Numbered from the stretch's first letter, positions 1 to 7,216 are shown. The stretch is DNA of 12,973 nucleotides from ANME-2 cluster archaeon (GCA_023544495.1 JAMJFV010000044.1:1135-14107), one strand, 5' to 3'. Notes: generated from the letters alone by a model not told the origin. Made by a program: numbers and translations.

Positions 1-771
1 TACCACTGCAGCATTGTGCAGATCACCGAACCTCAACAGTTCATGCATGTGTTTGTTCAGCTTTTGCTGCCGGTCCGCCAGGGTCCCCCGCCCTACGTAC
101 TCGGCCCTGAAATGGGCGGTCAGGGAGTCCACGATCAACAGACGTACGGGTTTGCCGCTGTCCTTCAACTCCTGTGCAAGCTGGGTCGCCGATTCTGCCA
201 GGAGTATCTGGTGATTAGAGTTGTAAGCCCGTGCCACATGGATGTTCTTCAAAAACTCTTCAGGCTCATATTCCTCACCGGTACGGTTTGAAGTCCCCGC
301 AACCATCTGGGCGATCCTCTCGGGCCGAAACGTATTTTCAGTATCTATCATGATCACTGAACCATCCAGTCCTCCGTGCTCGGCGGCAAGCTGTACATTA
401 ACGGCAAGCTGATGGGTTATCTGAGTCTTACCGCACCCGAACTCCCCGTAAAATTCAGTGATTGCCTGGGTCTCGATCCCTTTGCCGAGAAGTTCATCAA
501 ACCCTGCACAACCGGTGGTAAGTTTACCTACCAGTTTACGGCGGTTCAGTACCATGTCGCCGGTCTCGAACCCGCCCACATCTGCCGCGCTCCTTGCAGC
601 AATGATTATCTTGGATGCGGTTGCCTCTCCCACTTCAGCATTGACTGCAAGGTCTGCAGGCGACGCCACTGCTATGGCTTCTATGGTAGTAAATCCAGCA
701 TCTCTCAACTTTTCTGCCGTGGCCGGCCCCACTCCGGGCAGTTCCTCGATCATTGTTATCTTGTCATCCAT
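1..771 (-). CDS. radA: DNA repair and recombination protein RadA (5' part; gene runs off the window)
   Basis: RadA is the archaeal RecA/Rad51-type recombinase: it forms filaments on single-stranded DNA and drives ATP-dependent strand exchange in repair. The visible 257 residues start with a helix-hairpin-helix domain (LPGVGPATAEKL, residues 11-22), then a linker and the recombinase core. The Walker A motif is GEFGCGKT (109-116) and Walker B is LLIVD (211-215). The start ATG at 771 has a GGAG ribosome binding site (784-781) 9 nt upstream. Archaeal RadA is usually about 310-350 aa, so roughly the last 60-90 residues lie beyond position 1. The Walker A has Cys where Ser is usual (GEFGSGKT); the catalytic Lys-Thr is kept. 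It is last in a minus-strand run after two glycosyltransferases, but a TATA box and 104-nt gap suggest its own promoter. Confidence 0.97.
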   Translation of the reverse strand, partial: MDDKITMIEELPGVGPATAEKLRDAGFTTIEAIAVASPADLAVNAEVGEATASKIIIAARSAADVGGFETGDMVLNRRKLVGKLTTGCAGFDELLGKGIETQAITEFYGEFGCGKTQITHQLAVNVQLAAEHGGLDGSVIMIDTENTFRPERIAQMVAGTSNRTGEEYEPEEFLKNIHVARAYNSNHQILLAESATQLAQELKDSGKPVRLLIVDSLTAHFRAEYVGRGTLADRQQKLNKHMHELLRFGDLHNAAVV

Positions 772-784
772 CTCTCATTTCTCC

Positions 785-850
785 TGGTGCACAGTTATTG
801 TGTATCTTGGTGCACAGTTAACAGTTATGACAATTCCTGTCAATATAAAC
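785..850 (-). promoter_or_regulatory. radA promoter with 13-bp direct repeat in the leader
   Basis: On the minus strand a TATA-like box TTTATATT lies at 849-842; a transcription start about 25 nt downstream would fall near 820. Immediately below it are two perfect copies of tggtgcacagtta (plus-strand orientation) at 785-797 and 808-820, 23 bp apart, each containing the palindrome GTGCAC. A third acagtta follows at 821-827. The repeats would sit at and just after the transcription start, where a repressor would block initiation. The repeat is seen directly; the regulatory role is inferred. Confidence 0.5.
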
Positions 851-875
851 CTGGGGTAAGCGGAGTGAAAGTATT

Positions 876-1910
876 CTACTGCGACAACAATTCCCTGTAA
901 ATCTCACCCAGTCTTGATGCTGTCTTTTCAATATCATGATGTGCTTCGGCAGATTTCCGGGCCTCTGTGCCAAGCTGCGTCCTCAAAGCAGTATCACTGG
1001 CAAGTTGCATTATCTTCATCTCAAACTCCTGCTCGGTCGACCCCATAAAACAGTCCTGGCCCGGGCTGAGCCATTCCCGGAACACAGGCAGATCCCGGGT
1101 GACAATAGGAAGACCACATGCAGCTGCCTCTACCAGTGCAAGACCCTGAGTCTCCTGTCTGGAGGGAAAGAAAAATATGTCAGTGGCAGACAATGCCCCG
1201 GGCACGTCATGGGTATATCCTGTCAGCAGGATATGGTCAGGTACATCTTCGGCCCTGACACCCCCCTCCCTTGCAAACATACTGTAAAAGAGGTCAATAC
1301 CGGGATGCTGGGTATATTCCCCGCCCACCCACATGAATCGAAACTCGGGGTGACTTCGTGAAATGTTGATGAATTCCTTTATCCCCTTTCGCACCGACAG
1401 ACCACCCACGCATGTAACCACCATCTCATCTTCCCCGATACCATACTGTTTCCGGAAAGCTGCCCGCGTTTCGTTTGAATAAACATACTTGTCCAGGTTT
1501 ATCCCGTAGTTCAACTGCATGGTAGCATGGTCAGGTAGGAGTTCCCGGTAATATTCTTCTGCCGACCGGGAAGGACAGATTATGAGGTTAGAATGACCCG
1601 CTATCTTTTTGAACCATTTCCTTAACAGATGTTTAGTGCTTCTGCCCACAGTGAACGTATCTTCTGTGGCGTTCCCGTGGTAAATGATGGGAAAGTTTTC
1701 CCGTTTACTATCATTTATCAATCGGTAGGCCCGGTATAACGGCATGTGTATATGCATCAGGTCAAAATGTTCCTCACTATCAAAAACGATAACCAATCCT
1801 TTTTTTTCCAGCCTCGCTGTCACTTCGGGTATATAGGTTCCAAGCCAGGCCTTGTTATGTGTCAGCCTGCTAACGGTGTTCTCGTCAGTAATATAGTTAA
1901 TAACGGACAT
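876..1910 (-). CDS. GT4 family glycosyltransferase (copy 1 of a tandem pair)
   Basis: This is a GT-B fold retaining glycosyltransferase that moves a sugar from a nucleotide donor to an unknown acceptor, probably at the cytoplasmic face of the membrane. The C-terminal donor domain shows a glycine-rich strand CVGGLSVRKG (167-176) and the GT4 EX7E motif E253-TQGLALV-E261. The N-terminal half has HIH (53-55) and HGNATED (78-84). ATG at 1910 is chosen over the upstream in-frame GTG at 1919: a GGTGG ribosome binding site (1920-1916) overlaps that GTG, and the 1910 start gives 344 aa, exactly the length of the neighbouring paralogue. HG-x-x-TED is reminiscent of glycolipid glycosyltransferases of the CpoA/LgtA kind, but acceptor and sugar cannot be read from sequence. 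It lies 53 bp behind copy 2, probably in the same transcript. Confidence 0.88.
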   Translation of the reverse strand: MSVINYITDENTVSRLTHNKAWLGTYIPEVTARLEKKGLVIVFDSEEHFDLMHIHMPLYRAYRLINDSKRENFPIIYHGNATEDTFTVGRSTKHLLRKWFKKIAGHSNLIICPSRSAEEYYRELLPDHATMQLNYGINLDKYVYSNETRAAFRKQYGIGEDEMVVTCVGGLSVRKGIKEFINISRSHPEFRFMWVGGEYTQHPGIDLFYSMFAREGGVRAEDVPDHILLTGYTHDVPGALSATDIFFFPSRQETQGLALVEAAACGLPIVTRDLPVFREWLSPGQDCFMGSTEQEFEMKIMQLASDTALRTQLGTEARKSAEAHHDIEKTASRLGEIYRELLSQ

Positions 1911-1963
1911 TGTAACCACCTTATACTATCAAGAGCAAATAACAATATCTCATTTGGTAAGAC

Positions 1964-2998
1964 TCAGTGTGCGAGTTCCCGGTAAATTTCGGCCAGTGAT
2001 GCGGAAGCCCTGTCGATGTCATGATACTTTCTGGCTGACTGACATGCTTCGCTGCCAATTCTCCCTGCCAGTCCCTGATCATTGACCAGTAATTCGATTT
2101 GTGCTGCAAACTCATCCACATTCGTTCCCACCAGACAGTCCTTGCCGTGGGTCAGCCACTCCCTGAACACAGGCAGGTCCCTGGTGACTATCGGGCGCGA
2201 ATTGGCTGCGGCTTCAACAAGCGCAAGCCCCTGGGTCTCGTGTCTGGACGGGAAAAAGAATATGTCACTTGCTGAGAGGGCTGCGGGTACATCAAGTGTA
2301 TAATCGGTAAATAAAACATTCCCGGGCACCTTTGCAACATCCGTGCTGTGCTCCCCGGATATCATACCGTATAAACTGTTCATACCCTTATTTTTATAGA
2401 AACTACCGCCCACCCACATGAAGAGCATATCGGGAAAACGGGATGCGATCTCACAGAAATCGTCTATACCTTTTCGCTGTAGTACGCCGCCTACGCAGGA
2501 TATTACCGTCATTTCCTCTTCAATGCCGTATCGCTGCCTGAACGAAAGCCTGTCCTGGTATGAATACGCATATCTGCTAAGGTCTATACCGTAATTCAGC
2601 TGCCTGATATCCGCATAAGGAAGTATGTTGCGATAATATTCTGCTGCCGAAACCGACGGGCACAGGATGACATCTGATCTCTGGGCAATGTTCTTGAACC
2701 ACCGCCTGATGAAATATTTGACCTTAGTGCCCACAAAAAATGTATCTTCGGTCATGTGACCGTGAAAAATGGAAGGTCTGTGGTTGCCATTATTGTTACT
2801 CATTGACAGTCGGTAGGCAAGTGTCATGGGAATATGGATGTGCATAACATCAAAATCCGAATCCATGTCAAACACAACCTGTATTCCCTTTTCCCTTATA
2901 CGCCCCACCACCGAGGGTATATAGGAATCGAGCCATTTACGCTGTGTGGTCAATCTATTTACCAGGCCATTATCGATAACATAGTTGACTGTTGTCAT
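1964..2998 (-). CDS. GT4 family glycosyltransferase (copy 2 of a tandem pair)
   Basis: This is a paralogue of the next gene downstream, with about half of the residues identical by eye. Matching landmarks are HIH near residue 53, HGHMTED (79-85), CVGGVLQRKG (168-177) and the EX7E motif E254-TQGLALV-E262, followed by a shared PIVTRDLPVFREWL block. It is predicted to be a retaining nucleotide-sugar-dependent glycosyltransferase, substrate unknown. ATG at 2998 (MTTVNYV) aligns with the start of copy 1 (MSVINYI) and yields 344 aa for both. However, no clear ribosome binding site precedes it. An in-frame ATG at 3019 sits about 25 nt below a TATA-like box and could be a leaderless start adding seven residues. 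The DUF89 stop is only 54 nt upstream of 2998. Confidence 0.87.
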   Translation of the reverse strand: MTTVNYVIDNGLVNRLTTQRKWLDSYIPSVVGRIREKGIQVVFDMDSDFDVMHIHIPMTLAYRLSMSNNNGNHRPSIFHGHMTEDTFFVGTKVKYFIRRWFKNIAQRSDVILCPSVSAAEYYRNILPYADIRQLNYGIDLSRYAYSYQDRLSFRQRYGIEEEMTVISCVGGVLQRKGIDDFCEIASRFPDMLFMWVGGSFYKNKGMNSLYGMISGEHSTDVAKVPGNVLFTDYTLDVPAALSASDIFFFPSRHETQGLALVEAAANSRPIVTRDLPVFREWLTHGKDCLVGTNVDEFAAQIELLVNDQGLAGRIGSEACQSARKYHDIDRASASLAEIYRELAH

Positions 2999-3040
2999 GC
3001 TAGAGGGTATACTTCTCATTCATCATAGAAAAATATTGTT

Positions 3041-3050
3041 ATAGTATATG
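3041..3050 (-). promoter_or_regulatory. Possible TATA box for glycosyltransferase copy 2
   Basis: The minus strand reads ATATACTATA between the DUF89 stop and the glycosyltransferase start. A start site 25 nt downstream would fall near 3019, the first in-frame ATG, which would make a leaderless message. Spacing fits an archaeal promoter, but the gap is short and the genes may simply be co-transcribed. Confidence 0.35.
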
Positions 3051-3052
3051 TC

Positions 3053-3922
3053 TCATACAACAAGCCTTGCCACCAGAATGTCAGTATCCAGCCCCATATC
3101 ATCTGCCACTGACTGGCATTTGGTCCGCAGCAAATAGGCAATGGGCCTGTACCCATATTCAGACATGGTTTCATAATTTGCCATGCCCTTGCTGACAATA
3201 AGGGATGTCTTTTCAAAGGCCTCGACCAGTTCAGCCGGAGCTTCGTCCAGGCAGACTCCGATGGCGTTAGACCCGGTAGTGAGCACCCTGTCAACCTGTG
3301 CCCCGATACTGTGTATCTCCACATCTTCCATTGTGGCATCATTCAGCATGGGAGCACCGCGCACGACGAGGGTCACCCTGCCGCCCATGCCCTTTATCTG
3401 TTCAATGACAAGGGTATCCAGCAGCACCTCCCCGCTGTTATCTGCAATATATACCACATCATCCAGCAGCGGTAACAACCTGTCAGTATCATCTACATCA
3501 AGACCCCGGTCGAACAGCCGCCTGAACTCGGCTTTAAAGTCCTGCTCGTTCACATCGAATCCATCCACTCCGAAATCAAGGGTATTGCCTATAGTGGCGG
3601 CCACAACAGCACGGCGGAAACCTTCAACAGATATTCCCTCACCCACAAGCGACCGTGCCAGGGGCATTATCTCCTGTGCAAGTTCCCTGCTCAACACCTT
3701 CTTTTCCAGGTACGGGTCCCGGTCACCCATTGCATGGTAAGCGCTGCGGTGGACTGCCGTGGATATCCTGGCAGCCGCCTCTCCCGGCCGGTAGGTACGG
3801 TGCAATGCATCCAGGCCGGCCGTTACTGCAGCATTTACCGTGTCAATATCATCGGTCAACAGCAGGGCCTGGTAATGGACCCGTGAGAGGAGACAATGTA
3901 CACACCTGGGATTTATCTTCAA
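3053..3922 (-). CDS. DUF89 / ARMT1-like metal-dependent phosphatase (damage-control phosphatase type)
   Basis: This DUF89 protein (289 aa) belongs to the archaeal single-domain group (COG1578 type). Family members are metal-dependent phosphatases thought to remove harmful phosphometabolites; the substrate here is unknown. Visible family marks are a Cys pair C7-x2-C10, GNTLDFG (112-118), the acidic/Asn metal-site segment DNSGE (161-165), RGAPMLNDAT (188-197), GSNAIG (217-222) and KGMANYE (245-251), ending with LLRTKC. The start is TTG at 3922, supported by AAAGGTGG (3936-3929) six nt upstream; a later start would lose the conserved CxxC. It heads the minus-strand run toward the glycosyltransferases and radA and shares its upstream region with a divergent small gene. 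Confidence 0.92.
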   Translation of the reverse strand: MKINPRCVHCLLSRVHYQALLLTDDIDTVNAAVTAGLDALHRTYRPGEAAARISTAVHRSAYHAMGDRDPYLEKKVLSRELAQEIMPLARSLVGEGISVEGFRRAVVAATIGNTLDFGVDGFDVNEQDFKAEFRRLFDRGLDVDDTDRLLPLLDDVVYIADNSGEVLLDTLVIEQIKGMGGRVTLVVRGAPMLNDATMEDVEIHSIGAQVDRVLTTGSNAIGVCLDEAPAELVEAFEKTSLIVSKGMANYETMSEYGYRPIAYLLRTKCQSVADDMGLDTDILVARLVV

Positions 3923-3928
3923 TACCGG

Positions 3929-3983
3929 CCACCTTTAGCAATATTAATATCTGTGGGGGGACAATACTTAATTGGTGATAAAT
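3929..3983. promoter_or_regulatory. Divergent promoter region between the DUF89 gene and the small helical protein
   Basis: An AT-rich palindrome ATATTAATAT (3941-3950) lies about 38 nt before the plus-strand ATG at 3984 and is well placed as its TATA box. On the minus strand CAATTAAGTATTG (3974-3962) is a candidate box for the DUF89 gene. A run of G on the plus strand (ggggggaca) separates them. Ribosome binding sites are GGTG (3974-3977) for the plus gene and AAAGGTGG (3936-3929) for DUF89. Confidence 0.5.
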
Positions 3984-4376
3984 ATGTCGGAGCAAGAACC
4001 TCAGGACACAAAAGAGTGGGAAGCATTTGCAGATAAGAAATTTGAAGATATTAAAAAGACGATAAAGAATATTGAAACGAAAGGTTCCTCGCAGTCATTG
4101 GAGCAGAATGTAAGGGACGCCGCAAAGGGTTTTGGGGATATGCTTATCTCACTGAGTGCCCTTGCCTATGGGGTTAGCACTGAAGTGGCACAAAAAGCAT
4201 CGCCTGACAAAACTGCCGAATTCCAGAAGGATATCACGAAAAAAGCCAGGGCCACCAGGAATGCTATTGCCGATGAACTTGAGAAAGTCTCAAGGAACCT
4301 GCGGGCTGAAGAGAAGGGTGAAACAGGGGAGAAGAGCGAACCCAGACAACCGGATGAACCTGCTGATGTTACTTGA
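3984..4376 (+). CDS. Small charged helical protein, function unknown
   Basis: I do not recognise this family. The 130-residue product is rich in Lys, Glu, Asp and Ala and should be mostly alpha-helical and soluble. An amphipathic N-terminal helix (about residues 10-35, WEAFADKKFEDIKKTIKNIE) is followed by a less polar helix (GFGDMLISLSALAYGVSTEVAQ). A charged helical segment with coiled-coil character comes next, then a disordered Glu/Pro/Lys-rich tail. The middle helix contains the only hydrophobic stretch and is too polar to be a confident membrane segment. ATG at 3984 is preferred over upstream TTG/GTG codons because GGTG (3974-3977) is six nt before it. It is divergent from DUF89, so the two may share control. 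Confidence 0.75.
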   Translation: MSEQEPQDTKEWEAFADKKFEDIKKTIKNIETKGSSQSLEQNVRDAAKGFGDMLISLSALAYGVSTEVAQKASPDKTAEFQKDITKKARATRNAIADELEKVSRNLRAEEKGETGEKSEPRQPDEPADVT

Positions 4377-4406
4377 GTGCGGGAAATCGGATGTTCAGGA
4401 CGAATT

Positions 4407-4434
4407 GGACGGACAAGCGTAATTAGCTCCGTCC
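4407..4434 (+). terminator. Hairpin downstream of the small helical protein gene
   Basis: A perfect 7-bp stem, ggacgga (4407-4413) with tccgtcc (4428-4434), encloses a 14-nt loop, 30 nt past the stop codon. No T-tract follows, so this is not a classical archaeal terminator. It may instead be an RNA end-protecting or processing structure. Confidence 0.35.
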
Positions 4435-4448
4435 GTATCTGGCAAAAT

Positions 4449-4511
4449 GATCAGCTTCCATTGTATTGAATGAAAGACATTTCAATATTTTCAAGCCATC
4501 ATAAGCTGATC
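4449..4511. repeat. Inverted repeat with nested hairpin (63 bp)
   Basis: Outer 9-bp perfect arms gatcagctt (4449-4457) and aagctgatc (4503-4511) enclose a 45-nt interior. That interior contains a second near-perfect inverted pair, attgaatg (4465-4472) against catttcaat (about 4478-4486, one bulge). The element lies between two genes with no ORF of its own. It could be a structured RNA, a small decayed mobile element with terminal inverted repeats, or a regulatory stem. Only the complementarity is seen; the role is open. Confidence 0.4.
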
Positions 4512-4606
4512 TCTAAAATGCGTATTCGCATCAGGAAGTTGAGACCTTGATCCAACCCCGATTTATATCTCTGATATGACCAATAATTATTTACCTTTGA
4601 ACTTTC

Positions 4607-4650
4607 AACATATATAATGTTCGTAGTGATACGAATTATATATCAAAGGT
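4607..4650 (+). promoter_or_regulatory. Promoter and ribosome binding site of the zincin gene
   Basis: CATATATAATG near 4608-4619 is a good TATA box, placing transcription start near 4640. A second AT-rich box (ATTATATATC, 4635-4644) is too close to the ATG unless the message is leaderless. AAAGGT (4645-4650) lies 5 nt before ATG 4656 and fixes the start. Confidence 0.5.
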
Positions 4651-4655
4651 TAATT

Positions 4656-5177
4656 ATGATAACAAACAAGACCGGAAAAAAGCCAGATTTCCCTGCCCGC
4701 CTCGATGGTGCGTGCACCCTGGCCGACATATTTGAGATCGTGAAGGAAGCTGTATGGAACAGCAGGATGAAGAGCCGCGCCGGGCTTATGCTGGGTCTGG
4801 CAGACCTGGGTAACAGTCCCCAGGGTTTTGTGGGGGCATTCTTTACTGTGGGTTCCAATTTCATTGTGATGAACAAGATCCCCCTTGAGAGGATAAAGGA
4901 GACACGACCTGAACTATTCAAGCCGTTTGCCTTTCATGTGCTGATGCACGAGTATATTCACTCACTGGGATACCTGGATGAGCAGCTGGTGAGGCAGATG
5001 GTATACGATATCTCACGAGCGGTGATGGGGGAATCGCATCTGGCGACGCAGCTGGCACAGGACCCTACACGATTCATTCCGAACCTGGCTTATCCCGACC
5101 TTGCCTGGCAGCCTAAGGATCTCAGGATGGAACTGGTGGAAGGATTTGACAGGGGGAGTGTGTGTTATATTAATTGA
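4656..5177 (+). CDS. Small putative zinc metallopeptidase (HExxHxxGxxD zincin)
   Basis: The 173-residue protein has the zinc-site signature H98-E-x-x-H102-x-x-G105-x-x-D108 (HEYIHSLGYLD). In metzincin-like peptidases the two His bind zinc, Glu is the general base, and the residue after the Gly is the third ligand; an Asp there is known from snapalysin (family M7). It is preceded by a hydrophobic strand (FVGAFFTVGSNFIVMN, 58-73), as expected for the edge strand above the active-site helix. There is no signal peptide or membrane helix, so it should act in the cytoplasm. ATG 4656 is chosen over an upstream in-frame ATG at 4617, which would fall inside the TATA element; AAAGGT lies 5 nt upstream of 4656. 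It is a single-gene unit. Peptidase activity is inferred from the motif; the family is not one I can name. Confidence 0.8.
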   Translation: MITNKTGKKPDFPARLDGACTLADIFEIVKEAVWNSRMKSRAGLMLGLADLGNSPQGFVGAFFTVGSNFIVMNKIPLERIKETRPELFKPFAFHVLMHEYIHSLGYLDEQLVRQMVYDISRAVMGESHLATQLAQDPTRFIPNLAYPDLAWQPKDLRMELVEGFDRGSVCYIN

Positions 5178-5312
5178 GGGGGATGTGGGGATCTGTTAGT
5201 GTATTTTTAGAATTGTACGATACTTATTTTGTCTCGTTTTAGTAGTGACACATGATTTGTCCCCCCATTCGACACTTAAAAATAAATCATACTGATGGTT
5301 TCAGCACCCTGG

Positions 5313-5349
5313 CCCTCGATTTCCCATCTTGTCCGGCAGTACATTCACC
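5313..5349. repeat. 37-bp direct repeat, copy 1
   Basis: This block starts ccctcgatttcccatctt and ends ggcagtacattcacc. It matches 7268-7304 at 36 of 37 positions; the one difference is G at 5331 against A at 7286. It lies in the 240-nt gap after the zincin gene, which otherwise holds only an AT-rich stretch and no ORF I trust. Read on the minus strand both copies give VNVLPDKMGNRG in one frame followed shortly by a stop. The repeat could therefore descend from the 3' end of a mobile-element gene. Confidence 0.75.
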
Positions 5350-5417
5350 TATAATTTAGCTCCTACATCGTTAAATGCCATAACCCTTTCAACCACCTGT
5401 AACAATACATACCAATA

Positions 5418-5747
5418 ATGTCTCCCGCAAAAATATTCCTGAAAAACCACCTCGCCACTGCCGGTAGCATTATCACCCACATCCACCGCTTCTTCCAGGA
5501 CATGCCCACCTCAGGCAGCTTCAGGGAACCCCTGGGCTTTGCCGTTATCGGGGAGGAGGCTGGCGTAGCCACCGGTGTATGGCTGCCGGGTGCATGGCCC
5601 TATGGACCAGAGACCTGGGGCGATTCAGAGATAATCCCCTGGATCTGCAGGGTAACTGAAAATTTTGTATGGCACCATGATAATAACCTTCATCTGGTAC
5701 CAACAGGAGAGAACTGCTCTCGCGGACCTTACAGCAGGAGGTTATAA
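5418..5747 (+). CDS. Hypothetical protein upstream of the radical SAM gene
   Basis: I do not recognise this 109-residue product. Codon choice in most of the ORF (CTG, ATC, GAG, GGC, AGG) resembles the neighbouring real genes, which argues for coding. The sequence has an N-terminal basic helix (KIFLKNHLATAGSIITHIHRF), a Gly-rich centre (IGEEAGVATGVWLPGAW) and several Trp residues. There is no obvious ribosome binding site before ATG 5418, and the last 30 residues look less ordered. The stop is 2 nt before the radical SAM start, whose GGAGGT ribosome binding site lies inside this ORF, so the two could be translationally coupled. It may also be a remnant of a longer gene that lost its 5' end. 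Confidence 0.4.
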   Translation: MSPAKIFLKNHLATAGSIITHIHRFFQDMPTSGSFREPLGFAVIGEEAGVATGVWLPGAWPYGPETWGDSEIIPWICRVTENFVWHHDNNLHLVPTGENCSRGPYSRRL

Positions 5748-5749
5748 CA

Positions 5750-7216
5750 GTGGAGATACTGCTGTTCTCTTCACCTACCGTACAGCCGGACTTTGATCTC
5801 ATAGCTCGGGTCCCCAATTTGGGGATAGCGTCTATAGCAGGTTGCATCAACGACATCTGTTCTGTGCATGTGGCGGACGTGCACGGTCTCAAGAAAAAGG
5901 ACCATCTGGCTTACCTTGAGCGCTCTATCAAGAAATACCAGCCCGACCTGGTTGGACTAAGCTGCATGAGCTTCCAGTACAGTGACGCACTGGAGATGGC
6001 AAAAAGGGTCAGGCAGCACGGTATACCCACGGTCATGGGGGGCTACCATCCCACTCTCACGTACCGTGAGATAGCAGACAGCCCTGATTCACAGTATATC
6101 AACTTCATCATCCGCGGCGAAGGTGAAGCTACGTTCAGGGAACTGGTCAGGGCCCTGCCTGAGGGAAAATTCGATCATATCAGGGGACTCTCCCATCACA
6201 ACGGCACTTGTTTTATCCACAACCCTCCGCGCCCCATCCTTGACGTCACGCGTCTGCGTCTTCCCGATAGGAATGCCCGTCTGATAAATAAAAGGTTCAA
6301 CATATTCGGCAAGGCCGTCGATGTTGTGGAGACCAGCCGCGGCTGCCTGCACGGCTGCAAGTTTTGTAGTATTAACTGTATGTACGGCAGGACTTACCGG
6401 ACATTCGCACTCCCCAGGGTAATTGAGGATATCAGCCGTGCCGTATCCCATGGAGCCAGGTCCGTGCTGTTCGTGGACGACAACATCACCCAGGAGCCAA
6501 AGCGGCTTATGGCCCTATGCGATGCTATTATTGAACACGGTCTGGACCATATCCACTACCACACCCAGGCCAGCACCCGCGGGATAGCCCAAGTCCCCGG
6601 AATGGCCCGGAAAATGGCAGATGCGGGATTTAAATTCGTATTCCTGGGTATAGAGAATACCATTGGCAGGAACATGGATTTCTTTGACAAGCGCAGCCGA
6701 GGGGATGAAGCCGAAATTGCGGTGGACAGCTTGAGGGATAACCACATCATTGTGTCAGGGGGACTGGTTCTGGGGACACCGGACGACACTAAAGAAGACC
6801 TGTGGAGCAATTTCAGGGCAGTAAAGGACATGAAAGTAGACATACCCATCTTCAATGTCACCACGCCGTACCCCGGGACCCGGCTCAGGCAGGAAATGCT
6901 TGACCTGGGGCTTGTGACCAACCCGGACGACTTCACCAGGTATGACGGTCTGACAGCAAACATCAGGACCAGGCACATGGACTCCCGCCAGCTGCAGTTG
7001 GAGATCTGGAGAATGGCATCAAGGTTCTACGACATTGAATGGATGAAATACAACACTATCCGCAGGACATATCCCCTTTGGTTCGCCAAAAGGACAGCCC
7101 GGATCTATGCAAGGTATACCCGGCGCAAACTGCTGAGGTGGGGCAAACTACGGGATTCGGACGATTTTTTTGAAGAGGACTTAAGGAACAGGTCCTACAA
7201 TATGAGCGTATGTTAA
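5750..7216 (+). CDS. B12-binding domain radical SAM protein
   Basis: This 488-residue protein has the class B (B12-dependent) radical SAM layout. An N-terminal Rossmann-like cobalamin-binding domain (about 1-140) includes DVHG (43-46), MGGYHP (96-101) and GEGE (123-126). The radical SAM core has the cluster motif C199-x3-C203-x2-C206 (SRGCLHGCKFC), FVDDN (241-245), LGIEN (299-303) and GTPDDTKED (342-350). A basic C-terminal tail (about 430-488) may bind membrane or nucleic acid. Such enzymes often methylate or cyclise unactivated carbons of lipids, cofactors or peptides; the substrate is not readable here. Start is GTG at 5750 with a strong GGAGGT (5737-5742) seven nt upstream. It lies within the segment bracketed by the 37-bp repeats and is not directly beside a known pathway gene. 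Confidence 0.93.
   Translation: MEILLFSSPTVQPDFDLIARVPNLGIASIAGCINDICSVHVADVHGLKKKDHLAYLERSIKKYQPDLVGLSCMSFQYSDALEMAKRVRQHGIPTVMGGYHPTLTYREIADSPDSQYINFIIRGEGEATFRELVRALPEGKFDHIRGLSHHNGTCFIHNPPRPILDVTRLRLPDRNARLINKRFNIFGKAVDVVETSRGCLHGCKFCSINCMYGRTYRTFALPRVIEDISRAVSHGARSVLFVDDNITQEPKRLMALCDAIIEHGLDHIHYHTQASTRGIAQVPGMARKMADAGFKFVFLGIENTIGRNMDFFDKRSRGDEAEIAVDSLRDNHIIVSGGLVLGTPDDTKEDLWSNFRAVKDMKVDIPIFNVTTPYPGTRLRQEMLDLGLVTNPDDFTRYDGLTANIRTRHMDSRQLQLEIWRMASRFYDIEWMKYNTIRRTYPLWFAKRTARIYARYTRRKLLRWGKLRDSDDFFEEDLRNRSYNMSVC

Noticed and set aside
376..900. Open plus-strand ORFs at 376-900 and 458-859.
   Set aside because: They lie antisense to radA, which has unmistakable motifs, and their translations match nothing recognisable.
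3183..3740. Long plus-strand ORF (185 codons) inside the DUF89 region.
   Set aside because: It is the complement of the conserved DUF89 gene, with low-complexity Ser/Thr/Pro composition typical of a shadow frame.
5202..5284. 8-bp inverted pair TATTTTTA / TAAAAATA after the zincin gene.
   Set aside because: It is AT-only, short and 67 nt apart, so it is expected by chance in an AT-rich gap; at most the T-run helps termination.
6556..6978. Minus-strand ORF within the radical SAM gene.
   Set aside because: It is antisense to the conserved radical SAM core and has no ribosome binding site or recognisable motifs.
876..7216. Glycosyltransferases and radical SAM enzyme as one lipid-modifying operon.
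   Set aside because: They are on opposite strands, separated by DUF89, a small protein and the zincin, and the radical SAM segment is bracketed by repeats; nothing links them directly.
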